This document shows, in pieces, positions 50,154 to 58,020 of a stretch of DNA of 64,000 nt. Both the position numbers and the translations under genes were made by a program. Source of the DNA: Paracoccus aminovorans (GTDB lineage: Bacteria > Pseudomonadota > Alphaproteobacteria > Rhodobacterales > Rhodobacteraceae); NCBI RefSeq assembly GCF_001546115.1, contig NZ_KQ955210.1:409383-473382 (forward strand), read 5' to 3'. The notes under the pieces are model-generated. The model did no database searches. It worked only from the letters and a program-made list of their open reading frames with translations, and was not told the DNA's origin. The stretch's first letter is position 1; each line of letters starts with the position of its first letter.

Positions 50154-50879
50154 ATGCGCGAATTCCTGGCGGCCGCCGCGGCGGCGCTTTCCACGGGGCT
50201 TGCCCCCGCCATGGCGCAGGACTGGTCGGGGCAGATCACGCCCTATGTCTGGGGCGCGGGCCTGGGCGGCGAGGTGACGCCCTTTGCCGGGGCGCCGACG
50301 CTGTCCTTCGACAAGTCGCTGTCCGAGGTGCTCGAGGATACCGACGGCGCCTTCTTCCTGTCGGGCTTCGCCCGGCGCGATCGGCTAGTGCTGATGGGCG
50401 ATCTGAGCTGGTCGACAAGCTCCAAGGCCGGCACCCTGCCGCCGGGCCTGCCGGCCGAGGGCAAGGTCACGCAGCGCTCGCTGACGCTGCTCGCCGGCTG
50501 GCGCGTGGTGTCGAACGACCGCATGACGCTGGATGCGCTGGCCGGTGCCCGGGCTTGGCGGGTCGAAAGCCGGATCAAGATCGCCGGCGGCGCGATCCAG
50601 GCCTCGCCCGGCAAGGATTTCATCGATCCGATCCTGGCGCTGCGGGCCAATGTCGCGCTGGCGCCGCAATGGTCGGCGATCCTCTATGCCGATGTCGGCG
50701 GCTTCGGCGCGGGGTCCGAGCACACCAGCCAGTTCCTGGCGACGGTGAATTATCAGGTCACCGACCAGCTTTACGTCTCGGCCGGCTACCGCCAGCTGAA
50801 CGTCGATTATCGCGACGACGGCACCAGGCTGGACGTGACCATGGCCGGGCCGATCCTGGGCGCCACCTGGCGCTTCTGA
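50154..50879 (+). CDS. Outer-membrane beta-barrel protein
   Basis: The protein has 241 residues. The signal peptide ends near LAPAMAQD. The mature part is built of alternating amphipathic strands (LTLLAGWRVVSNDRMTLDAL, LYVSAGYRQLNVDYR) and ends in a terminal phenylalanine (GATWRF), the signal used for barrel insertion. It resembles small 8-10 stranded barrels without a specific family I can name. It is coupled to the amidohydrolase gene (3-bp gap), so the two may serve uptake and breakdown of one compound; that is inference. Confidence 0.8.
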   Translation: MREFLAAAAAALSTGLAPAMAQDWSGQITPYVWGAGLGGEVTPFAGAPTLSFDKSLSEVLEDTDGAFFLSGFARRDRLVLMGDLSWSTSSKAGTLPPGLPAEGKVTQRSLTLLAGWRVVSNDRMTLDALAGARAWRVESRIKIAGGAIQASPGKDFIDPILALRANVALAPQWSAILYADVGGFGAGSEHTSQFLATVNYQVTDQLYVSAGYRQLNVDYRDDGTRLDVTMAGPILGATWRF

Positions 50880-50883
50880 CGAA

Positions 50884-50907
50884 AAGGCCGGGGTCGCCCC
50901 CGGCCTT
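50884..50907. terminator. Bidirectional terminator between convergent genes
   Basis: AAGGCCGGGG-TCGC-CCCCGGCCTT, a perfect 10-bp stem lying five bases from both stop codons. On the minus strand TTTT follows the stem, so it serves tyrS well; on the plus strand the T tract is weak. Confidence 0.75.
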
Positions 50908-50912
50908 GCCGC

Positions 50913-52151
50913 CTAGCCCAGCTGCACCATGCGGTGCTTCTTCTTGCCGACCGAAACCTTCAGCCCGTCGCCGATCAGCGCCGCATCCACCGCCAGTTGC
51001 GGGTCGCTGACGGGGTCGTTGTTCAGCCGCAGCCCGCCCTCGGCGATGAGCCGCTTGGCCTCTTTCCCCGAGGCGGCGATGCCGGTCTGCGCCAGCAGTT
51101 GCACCACCGACAGGGGCAGCGCATCCGCGCCCACCGTCACCACCTCAAGGTCGCCGCCAGCGCCGCCCTGTTCGAAGACCTCGCGCGCCGTGGCTTCGGC
51201 CGAGGAGGCGGCCTCGGCGCCGTGCAGCAGCGTCGTGACCTCATTGGCCAGGATGATCTTGGCGGCGTTGATCTCGGAGCCGGAAAGCTGGCCCAAGCGG
51301 TCGCATTCCGCGACCGGCAGGTCGGTATAAAGCTTCAGGAACCGGCCCACGTCGGCGTCGGTAGTGTTGCGCCAGAATTGCCAGAACTCGTAAGGCGACA
51401 GCATGGCGCCGTTCAGCCAGACCGCGCCGCCCTGCGACTTGCCCATCTTGCGCCCGTCCGAGGTGGTCAGCAGCGGCGAGGTCAGGCCCCAGATCTCGCC
51501 ATCCAGCACGCGGCGGGTCAGGTCGATGCCGTTGACGATATTGCCCCACTGGTCCGAGCCGCCCATCTGCAGCCGGCAGTCGTAGCGGCGATACAGTTCC
51601 AGGAAGTCATAGGCCTGCAGGATCATGTAGTTGAATTCGAGGAAGCTCAGCGATTGCTCGCGATCCAGCCGCGACTTGACCGATTCGAACGACAGCATCC
51701 GGTTGACCGAGAAATGCCGGCCGATGTCGCGCAGGAAATCGAGGTAGTTCAGCCCGTCCAGCCATTCGGCATTGTTGAGCATCGTCGCGCGCCCCTCGCC
51801 ATAGTCGAGGTAGCGGGCAAAGACCTGCTGCATGCCGTCGATGTTCGCCTGGATCGCGTCCGGGGTCAGCAGCGGGCGCTCCTCGCTGCGGAAGCTGGGG
51901 TCGCCGACCTTGGTGGTGCCGCCGCCCATCAGGGTGATCGGGCGGTTGCCGGTCTTCTGGAACCAGCGCAGCATCATGATGTTCAGCAGATGCCCGACAT
52001 GCAGGCTGGCCGCCGTCGCGTCATAACCGATATATGCCGTCACCGGTCCGTTGATCAGGGCTTCGTCCAACGCCTGCAGGTCGGTGCAGTCCGCCAGATA
52101 GCCACGCTCGATCATCACGTTCAGGAAGTCGGATTTGGCATGGTAGGTCAT
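50913..52151 (-). CDS. tyrS: Tyrosine--tRNA ligase
   Basis: The protein has 412 residues. The class I HIGH motif is HVGH (TAASLHVGHLLN), the KMSKS motif is KMGKS, the tRNA/Tyr pocket QAYDFLELYRRYDCRLQMGG, and an S4 domain closes the C-terminus (ASGKEAKRLIAEGGLRLNN). It charges tRNA-Tyr. The ATG at 52151 has AAAGGAAAA upstream; longer frames run into the divergent anmK gene. Confidence 0.97.
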   Translation of the reverse strand: MTYHAKSDFLNVMIERGYLADCTDLQALDEALINGPVTAYIGYDATAASLHVGHLLNIMMLRWFQKTGNRPITLMGGGTTKVGDPSFRSEERPLLTPDAIQANIDGMQQVFARYLDYGEGRATMLNNAEWLDGLNYLDFLRDIGRHFSVNRMLSFESVKSRLDREQSLSFLEFNYMILQAYDFLELYRRYDCRLQMGGSDQWGNIVNGIDLTRRVLDGEIWGLTSPLLTTSDGRKMGKSQGGAVWLNGAMLSPYEFWQFWRNTTDADVGRFLKLYTDLPVAECDRLGQLSGSEINAAKIILANEVTTLLHGAEAASSAEATAREVFEQGGAGGDLEVVTVGADALPLSVVQLLAQTGIAASGKEAKRLIAEGGLRLNNDPVSDPQLAVDAALIGDGLKVSVGKKKHRMVQLG

Positions 52152-52206
52152 GGGCTTTTCCTTTCGAATGGCGCGGATATACCGTTGGGGCGAAAAAAGG
52201 GAAAGC

Positions 52207-53325
52207 ATGATGATCCGGGCGCTGGGGATGATGTCGGGCACCTCGCTGGACGGGGTCGATGCCGCGATGATCGAGACCGACGGCATCCGCATCGCCGGCT
52301 TCGGCCGCAGCGCCTATCGCCCCTATTCCGGCAATGAATCCGGGCTGCTGCATGCCGCGCTGGGGCAATGGCCGGGCGGGCCGGACGTGGCCGAGGCGGC
52401 GGCGCTTTCCGTGGCCGCCCATGCCGCGCTGGCCGAAGGCTTCCCAGAGGCGGAACTCGTCGGCTATCACGGCCAGACCCTGGCGCATGATCCGGGCACG
52501 AAGACGCAAAGGGGGCGGGGCACGCATCAGGCCGGCGATGGCGCGGCGCTGGCGCGCCGGCTGGGGCGGCGCGTGGTCTGGGATTTCCGCTCCGAGGACG
52601 TGCGGCAGGGCGGCGAGGGCGCGCCGCTCGCGCCCTTCTTTCACTGGGCCTGCGCGGAATGGGCCATGGGGCAGGGGCTCTTGCCGCGCGCGCCGGTCGC
52701 GTTCCTGAACCTGGGCGGGGTGGGCAACCTGACCTTTGTCGACCCCGAGTCCCCGGCCCCGGAGGCGCCGGGCGCCTGCATCGCCTTCGACACCGGCCCG
52801 GCCAATGCGCCGCTGAACGACCTGATGCGGGCGCGGCGCGGCCAGGCCCGGGACGAGGGCGGGCGGCTTGCCGCGCAAGGCGTGCCGGACGAGGGGGTGA
52901 TCGCGGCCTTCCTGCGCCATCCGCATTTCGCCCGGCCACTGCCGAAATCGCTGGACCGCAACGCCTTTGCCGGAACGCTGGACGTGGCGCATCTGGGCGA
53001 TGCCGATGCCGCCGCTTCCCTGACCCATGCCGCGGCGGCGGCTGTCGCGGCGGGGCTTTCGGCTCTGGAGCGGTTGCCCGGGCGCGTGCTGGTCTGCGGC
53101 GGCGGCCGCCTGAACGGCGCGATGATGGCGGCGCTGGCGGCGCGCCTGCCGGTGCCGGTGGCGCCGGTCGAGGCGGCGGGGCTGGACGGCGACATGCTGG
53201 AGGCGCAGGCCTTCGGCTGGCTCGCGGTGCGGGTGCTGCGCGGGCTGCCGACCTCGGGGCCCGGCACCACGGCGGCGCCGGCGCCGGTCTGCGGCGGCCG
53301 CATCAGCCCGCCCGGCCGCGGCTGA
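52207..53325 (+). CDS. anmK: Anhydro-N-acetylmuramic acid kinase
   Basis: The protein has 372 residues and phosphorylates anhydroMurNAc released in cell-wall recycling. Landmarks are GMMSGTSLDGVDAAM, GYHGQTLAHDP, FLNLGGVGNLTFV, FDTGPANAPLNDL and VCGGGRLNGAMM. The first of two adjacent ATGs (52207) is used; AAAGGGAAAGC precedes it. It is divergent from tyrS with 55 bp between start codons. Confidence 0.96.
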   Translation: MMIRALGMMSGTSLDGVDAAMIETDGIRIAGFGRSAYRPYSGNESGLLHAALGQWPGGPDVAEAAALSVAAHAALAEGFPEAELVGYHGQTLAHDPGTKTQRGRGTHQAGDGAALARRLGRRVVWDFRSEDVRQGGEGAPLAPFFHWACAEWAMGQGLLPRAPVAFLNLGGVGNLTFVDPESPAPEAPGACIAFDTGPANAPLNDLMRARRGQARDEGGRLAAQGVPDEGVIAAFLRHPHFARPLPKSLDRNAFAGTLDVAHLGDADAAASLTHAAAAAVAAGLSALERLPGRVLVCGGGRLNGAMMAALAARLPVPVAPVEAAGLDGDMLEAQAFGWLAVRVLRGLPTSGPGTTAAPAPVCGGRISPPGRG

Positions 53326-53382
53326 GGCCGCGGAACTCGGGTGGCGGGTTTCTGCCAACTGGCGCGTTTCGCGTCATTTTCG

Positions 53383-53407
53383 GGAACGAAGCGGGAAAGG
53401 CCGCGTT
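53383..53407 (+). promoter_or_regulatory. EcfG-type (general stress) promoter match
   Basis: GGAAC, 16 bp, CGTT, ending 61 bp before the PRC-barrel gene. Exact match to the GGAAC-N16/17-CGTT consensus. PRC-barrel proteins are frequent members of general-stress regulons in Alphaproteobacteria. Confidence 0.6.
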
Positions 53408-53468
53408 GGGTCGCCATGGGACGGCTTCGCCCGTCCGTGACAAAAGACAACCGGAAAGGACAGCGTCC

Positions 53469-54248
53469 ATGAAACCTCTTGTCATTGCCGCGACGACCCT
53501 GGCGCTGGCGGGTGCCGCCTTCGCGCAAGATGCGACCACCACCATGCCGGCCGATCCGGCCGAGCAGGCGCAGGGCGCCGCCAATACCGCCGAGCAGGCC
53601 GCCGACCAGGCCGCGACCGCTGCGGACCAGGCGGCCGACCAGGCCGGCGCCACGGCCGAGAAGGCCGCCGACGATGCCGCGACTGCGGCCGATACCGCAG
53701 CCGATGCGGCCGCAACTGCCGCTGACGATGCCGCGAATGCCACGGCCGGAATGGGCGAAAACGCCGCGGAGGACGCGGCCGATGCCGCCGATGACGCGGC
53801 GGCCTCTGCCGACAATGCGGCCGAGGATGCCGCCGATGCCGCCCAGGACGCGGCCGAGGCCACCCCGGTGACGCCGCCCGACGTGAACGCCCCCGCGATT
53901 TCGGAGGCCGAGCCGGGCGTGCTGTCGAGCTGGGTGACCAGCCGCCGCATCTGGACCACCAACCAGCCCTCCTCGACCGAATGGGTGGCGCCGACCATCG
54001 AGGAACGTCCCGCCGAGTGGCAGGACATCGCCAAGGTCAATGACATCGTCATGGACGATTCGGGCCAGGTGGTGGGCTATATCGCCGATATCGGCGGCTT
54101 CCTGGGCATCGGCGCCAAGAAGGTGCTCTTGGGCGAGGATGCGATCCATCTGATCACCGTCGGCAACGACACCTTCTTCGCCACCAATTACACCAAGGCC
54201 GAACTCGAGGCGCTGCCCGACTTCGACGAAAAGACCGTGCGGAAATAA
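53469..54248 (+). CDS. Exported PRC-barrel protein with Ala/Asp-rich helical repeats
   Basis: The protein has 259 residues. A signal peptide (LVIAATTLALAGAAFAQD) is followed by about 105 residues of low-complexity, Ala-dominated sequence with a short AADxA-type repeat (QAADQAATAADQAADQAG and similar), expected to form a long acidic helix. The last ~95 residues are a PRC-barrel domain (IAKVNDIVMDDSGQVVGYIA, FLGIGAKKVLL). Such proteins are thought to be stress-linked envelope or periplasmic proteins; the function is not established. A strong terminator follows. Confidence 0.85.
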   Translation: MKPLVIAATTLALAGAAFAQDATTTMPADPAEQAQGAANTAEQAADQAATAADQAADQAGATAEKAADDAATAADTAADAAATAADDAANATAGMGENAAEDAADAADDAAASADNAAEDAADAAQDAAEATPVTPPDVNAPAISEAEPGVLSSWVTSRRIWTTNQPSSTEWVAPTIEERPAEWQDIAKVNDIVMDDSGQVVGYIADIGGFLGIGAKKVLLGEDAIHLITVGNDTFFATNYTKAELEALPDFDEKTVRK

Positions 54249-54275
54249 GGCCTGCGCGCCTTGCCGAACGATACT

Positions 54276-54308
54276 CGGGGCGCCTTTCGGGGCGCCCCGT
54301 CGTTTTTT
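54276..54308 (+). terminator. Terminator of the PRC-barrel gene
   Basis: CGGGGCGCC-TTTCGG-GGCGCCCCG followed by TCGTTTTTT. Confidence 0.9.
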
Positions 54309-54322
54309 CGGTGGAAACGGCC

Positions 54323-54351
54323 TTGACGCCATCCGCCCCCATGCGTAAACC
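54323..54351 (+). promoter_or_regulatory. Candidate promoter of the tRNA-Asp pair
   Basis: TTGACG, 17 bp, TAAACC, with predicted start about 34 bp before the first mature tRNA end. The -35 is strong; the -10 keeps only TA and A. Confidence 0.45.
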
Positions 54352-54391
54352 CCCTCGCACCCCGGACGGCGATCCGGGGGAGATGGTCTGC

Positions 54392-54468
54392 GCGGTTGTA
54401 GCTCAGTTGGTTAGAGTACCGGCCTGTCACGCCGGGGGTCGCGGGTTCGAGCCCCGTCAACCGCGCCA
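54392..54468 (+). tRNA. tRNA-Asp (GTC)
   Basis: A 77-nt cloverleaf: acceptor stem GCGGTTG/CAACCGC, D-arm AGCTCAGTTGGTTAGAGT, anticodon stem CCGGC/GCCGG with loop CTGTCAC (anticodon GTC at 54426-54428), T-loop GGTTCGAGC, discriminator G and encoded CCA. Identical in sequence to the copy 104 bp downstream. Confidence 0.97.
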
Positions 54469-54495
54469 CCATTTCCGAACGTCGCCACGAAAAGC

Positions 54496-54572
54496 GCGGT
54501 TGTAGCTCAGTTGGTTAGAGTACCGGCCTGTCACGCCGGGGGTCGCGGGTTCGAGCCCCGTCAACCGCGCCA
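54496..54572 (+). tRNA. tRNA-Asp (GTC), second identical copy
   Basis: Same 77-nt sequence as the first copy, anticodon GTC at 54530-54532, encoded CCA. The 27-bp spacer differs from the sequence before copy one except for a few bases, so only the gene itself is duplicated. Both are probably cut from one precursor. Confidence 0.97.
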
Positions 54573-54634
54573 TTTTCGACTTTCCCTTTCAGTCTCATGG
54601 ACTTGACCGCGGCGCCGTTGGCGCGGGCGGCTTT

Positions 54635-54657
54635 GAGTATTTGGGAAACGGTGAAGG
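54635..54657 (+). repeat. Dispersed GGGGTATTTG repeat, copy 10
   Basis: GAGTATTTGGGAAACGGTGA then AGG, 63 bp after the second tRNA and before sspB. Confidence 0.6.
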
Positions 54658-54754
54658 CGCTTGCGTCGGGGCAGTCGGCGGCGGCCGGGGGTTTTCAGGG
54701 GCTTTTCAAGCCGGCCCAATTCCCTATGCTGGCGGCCAGAGACACGGAGGGCCC

Positions 54755-55216
54755 ATGGCACGCGGAATCGATTACGGCGGCATGATGCACCGGGCCATGG
54801 TGCGGCTGATCGCCGATGTCCTGGCCCAGGTCGCGGCCGAGGGCCTGCCGGGCGAGCATCATTTCTTCATCACCTTCGACACCCGCGATCCGGATGTGGA
54901 AATGGCGGACTGGCTGCGGGCGCGCTATCCCGAGGAAATGACCATCGTCATCCAGCACTGGTTCGAAAACCTGGAGATTTCCCAAGACGGGTTCCGCATC
55001 ACGCTGAACTTCGGCGATTCACCCGAGCCGCTGTATATCCCCTTTGACGCACTGCGCACCTTCGTCGATCCGGCGGTGGAATTCGGATTGCGATTCGAAA
55101 ACCACGAAGAGGACGACGAAGCCGCGGAGGAGGATGAGGACGAGGCCGAGGCGCCGGCGCCCGACACGCCTCCGGGCGGTGCCGAGGTGGTCAGCCTGGA
55201 CAAGTGGCGCAAATAA
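54755..55216 (+). CDS. sspB: ClpXP protease specificity-enhancing factor SspB
   Basis: The protein has 153 residues. The substrate-binding core (about 5-118) includes EHHFFITFDTRDPDVEM, EEMTIVIQHWFENL and LNFGDSPEPLYIPFDA, as in the alphaproteobacterial SspB. A very acidic flexible linker (EDDEAAEEDEDEAEA) leads to a C-terminal tail VVSLDKWRK that would bind ClpX. It tethers ssrA-tagged and other substrates to ClpXP. ACGGAGGG precedes the ATG. Confidence 0.92.
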   Translation: MARGIDYGGMMHRAMVRLIADVLAQVAAEGLPGEHHFFITFDTRDPDVEMADWLRARYPEEMTIVIQHWFENLEISQDGFRITLNFGDSPEPLYIPFDALRTFVDPAVEFGLRFENHEEDDEAAEEDEDEAEAPAPDTPPGGAEVVSLDKWRK

Positions 55217-55309
55217 GCCGCTGTTAGCGCATGGCATACGACGGCATACAGATTGCGAATCCTCGCCATCTTGCCTAGAACCCCTCGCGACACCGTGAGG
55301 GAGCATGCG

Positions 55310-56707
55310 ATGACCAAGACCACCCGCACCGAGACCGACAGCTTCGGTCCGCTGGAAGTCCCCGGCGACAAGTATTGGGGCGCGCAGACTCAGCGCTCGA
55401 TCCAGAACTTTCCCATCGGCTGGGAGCGTCAGCCGGTCGCCATCGTGCGCGCGCTGGGCGTAATCAAGCAGGCCGCGGCGCAGGTGAACATGGCGACGGG
55501 CAATCTGGACCCGAAGCTGGGCGCGGCGATGGTGCAGGCGGCCTCGGAAGTCGTGGCCGGCAAGTTCGACGACAACTTCCCGCTGGTGGTCTGGCAGACC
55601 GGGTCCGGCACGCAGTCGAACATGAACGCGAATGAGGTGATCTCGAACCGCGCCATCGAGATCCTGGGCGGCGAGCTGGGTTCGAAGAAGCCCGTGCATC
55701 CGAACGACCATGTGAACATGGGGCAGTCGTCGAACGACACCTTCCCGACCGCGATGCATGTCGCCATCGCCATGCAGGCGCGCGACGTGCTGATCCCCGG
55801 GCTGGAAAAGCTGCACAAGGCGCTGGTCGCGAAGTCCGAGGAATTCAAGAACATCATCAAGATCGGCCGCACCCATACCCAGGATGCGACGCCCCTGACC
55901 CTGGGTCAGGAATTCGGCGGTTACGCGCATCAGGTCGCCAAGGGCATCGAGCGGGTGAAGCTGGCGCTGGGCGACATCTATGAACTGGCGCAGGGCGGCA
56001 CCGCCGTCGGCACCGGGCTGAACACTAGGAAAGGCTGGGACACGGCCATCGCCGCCGAGATCGCCAAGATCACCGGCCTGCCCTTCGTGACCGCGCCGAA
56101 CAAGTTCGAGGCGCTGGCCGCGCATGACGCGATGGTGTTCTTCTCGGGCGCGCTGAAGACGGTGGCGGGCTCGCTGTTCAAGATCGCCAACGACATGCGG
56201 CTGCTGGGTTCGGGCCCGCGCTCGGGCCTGGGCGAGCTGATCCTGCCCGAAAACGAGCCGGGCTCCTCGATCATGCCGGGCAAGGTGAACCCGACCCAGG
56301 CCGAGGCGCTGACCATGGTCTGCGCCCATGTCATGGGCAATGACGCCGCCATCGGCTTTGCCGGCTCACAGGGCCATTTCGAACTGAACGTCTATAACCC
56401 GATGATGTCCTACAATGTGCTGCAATCCATGCAGCTGCTGGGCGACGCGGCGGGGTCCTTCACCGACAATATGGTCGTCGGCACGCAGGCGAACATTCCG
56501 CGCATTGACAAGCTGATGAAGGAATCGCTGATGTTGGTGACGGCGCTGGCGCCCACCATCGGCTATGACAACGCCACCAAGGTCGCCAAGACCGCGCACA
56601 AGAACGGCACCACGCTGCGCGAGGAGGCCATCGCCCTGGGTCTGGTCGACGGCGAGACCTTCGACCGCGTGGTCCGCCCCGAGCAGATGGTCGGCCCCGA
56701 GGATTGA
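55310..56707 (+). CDS. fumC: Class II fumarate hydratase
   Basis: The protein has 465 residues and interconverts fumarate and malate without an iron-sulfur cluster. The family signature is GSSIMPGKVNPTQ; other conserved parts are GSGTQSNMNANEVI, HVNMGQSSNDTFPTA and KIGRTHTQDATPLTLGQE. The ATG at 55310 has GAGGGAG upstream. The stop shares bases with the next ATG (TGATG), so a DUF4169 gene and an RHH gene appear to be translated from the same mRNA. Confidence 0.97.
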   Translation: MTKTTRTETDSFGPLEVPGDKYWGAQTQRSIQNFPIGWERQPVAIVRALGVIKQAAAQVNMATGNLDPKLGAAMVQAASEVVAGKFDDNFPLVVWQTGSGTQSNMNANEVISNRAIEILGGELGSKKPVHPNDHVNMGQSSNDTFPTAMHVAIAMQARDVLIPGLEKLHKALVAKSEEFKNIIKIGRTHTQDATPLTLGQEFGGYAHQVAKGIERVKLALGDIYELAQGGTAVGTGLNTRKGWDTAIAAEIAKITGLPFVTAPNKFEALAAHDAMVFFSGALKTVAGSLFKIANDMRLLGSGPRSGLGELILPENEPGSSIMPGKVNPTQAEALTMVCAHVMGNDAAIGFAGSQGHFELNVYNPMMSYNVLQSMQLLGDAAGSFTDNMVVGTQANIPRIDKLMKESLMLVTALAPTIGYDNATKVAKTAHKNGTTLREEAIALGLVDGETFDRVVRPEQMVGPED

Positions 56708-56943
56708 TGGTGGCCGGCCCCGACACCGGATCAGGCAAGGGCAAGGTCGTGAACCTGCGGGCGGCGCGCAAGAGCGCCGCCCGTGACGCCGCCCGTCGCC
56801 AGGGCGACGAGAATGCGGCGAAATTCGGCCGCAGCAAGGCGGCGAAGCAGGCCGAGGCGGCCGACCTGGCCCGTGCCGCCCGGCACCTGGACCAGCATCA
56901 CCTGGACCAAGATCGGCGCGAGGAAGGGGACGCGGATGCCTGA
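56707..56943 (+). CDS. DUF4169 family small basic protein
   Basis: The protein has 78 residues, rich in Arg, Lys, Ala and Gln, with the family start KVVNLRAARKSAARDAAR and a helix NAAKFGRSKAAKQAEAA. It is probably a helical nucleic-acid-binding protein, but the role of DUF4169 is unknown. The ATG overlaps the fumC stop by one base; the 3' end overlaps the RHH gene by 8 bp. Confidence 0.8.
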   Translation: MVAGPDTGSGKGKVVNLRAARKSAARDAARRQGDENAAKFGRSKAAKQAEAADLARAARHLDQHHLDQDRREEGDADA

Positions 56944-57175
56944 CCTGCCCGAGATGACGCCGCCGATCAAGCGCTCGGTCACCATCGGCGGGCATCGCAC
57001 CTCGGTCAGCCTCGAGGATGCGTTCTGGCGCGAATTGCGCGGGCTGGCGCGCGAGCGCGGCGAGACGGCGGCCGGGCTGATCGCCGCCATCGACCGCAAG
57101 CGGCCGCCGGGGGTGGGGCTGGCCACCGCGCTGCGGCTTTATGTGCTGTCCGAGATCGGCCGCCATCAGGGCTAG
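56936..57175 (+). CDS. Ribbon-helix-helix domain protein
   Basis: The protein has 79 residues. A ribbon-helix-helix fold of the RHH_4 type covers about 8-70 (KRSVTIGGHRTSVSLEDAFW, LRGLARERGETAAGLIAAID). Such proteins bind DNA as dimers. It overlaps the DUF4169 gene by 8 bp and is transcribed with fumC. It could be a small regulator; its target is unknown. Confidence 0.82.
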   Translation: MPDLPEMTPPIKRSVTIGGHRTSVSLEDAFWRELRGLARERGETAAGLIAAIDRKRPPGVGLATALRLYVLSEIGRHQG

Positions 57176-57242
57176 GCTTGCGATTTCGGCCCGCGCCGCA
57201 TAAAAGCGCCGGCGATATTCCGTATGAAAACTGGGAAAGACC

Positions 57243-57986
57243 ATGGCAGGCCATAGCAAATGGGCCAATATCCAGCATCGCAAGGGCAAGCAGGACAAGC
57301 TGCGCTCGAAGCTGTTTTCGAAACTGGCCAAAGAGATCACCGTCGCCGCGAAGATGGGCGATCCCGACCCCGAGAAGAACCCGCGCCTGCGCCTGGCGGT
57401 GAAGGAGGCGAAATCGAACTCGATGCCCAAGGACGTGATCGACCGCGCGATCAAGAAGTCGATGGGCGGCGATGCCGAGAACTATGACGAGATCCGTTAC
57501 GAGGGCTATGGCCCAAACGGCATCGCCATCATGGTCGAGGCGATGACCGACAACCGCAACCGCACCGCCTCGAACGTGCGCAGCTATTTCACCAAATACG
57601 GCGGCGACCTGGGGCAGAGCGGCTCGGTCAGCTTCATGTTCGACCGCAAGGGCGAGATCATGTATCCGGCCAGCGCCGGCGATGCCGACACGGTGATGAT
57701 GGCGGCGATCGAAGCCGGGGCCGAGGATGTCGAGAGCGACGAGGACGGCCACTGGATCTATACCGCCGACACCGACCTGGCGGAGGTCTCGAATGCGCTG
57801 GAGGCCGCGCTTGGCGAGTCGGAATCGGCCAAGCTGATCTGGAAGCCGCAGGCCCCGACCGAGATCGACCTGGAGACCGCGCAAAGGCTGATGAAGCTGA
57901 TCGATGCGCTGGAAGACGACGACGACGTGCAGAACGTCACCGGCAATTTCGACATTCCCGAGGACGTCGCGGCCCAGCTGGAGTGA
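57243..57986 (+). CDS. yebC: YebC/PmpR family protein
   Basis: The protein has 247 residues, the family norm. The start AGHSKWANIQHRKGKQD, then KMGDPDPEKNPRLRLAV, and GPNGIAIMVEAMTDNRNRT are diagnostic. Family members are annotated as transcription regulators and more recently as ribosome-associated factors for hard-to-translate sequences (TACO1-like). GGGAAAG precedes the ATG. Confidence 0.96.
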   Translation: MAGHSKWANIQHRKGKQDKLRSKLFSKLAKEITVAAKMGDPDPEKNPRLRLAVKEAKSNSMPKDVIDRAIKKSMGGDAENYDEIRYEGYGPNGIAIMVEAMTDNRNRTASNVRSYFTKYGGDLGQSGSVSFMFDRKGEIMYPASAGDADTVMMAAIEAGAEDVESDEDGHWIYTADTDLAEVSNALEAALGESESAKLIWKPQAPTEIDLETAQRLMKLIDALEDDDDVQNVTGNFDIPEDVAAQLE

Positions 57987-57997
57987 CGCCTCCGGCG

Positions 57998-58020
57998 GGG
58001 GTATTTGAAGAGCAAAGAAA
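57998..58020 (+). repeat. Dispersed GGGGTATTTG repeat, copy 11
   Basis: GGGGTATTTGAAGAGCAAAG then AAA, filling the gap between the convergent stops of yebC and the LysR regulator. Confidence 0.75.

Noticed and set aside
54392..54572. Tandem tRNA-Asp genes considered as an attachment site for an integrated element
   Set aside because: There is no integrase, no partial tRNA 3' end further along and no change of composition beside them; a simple gene duplication explains it.
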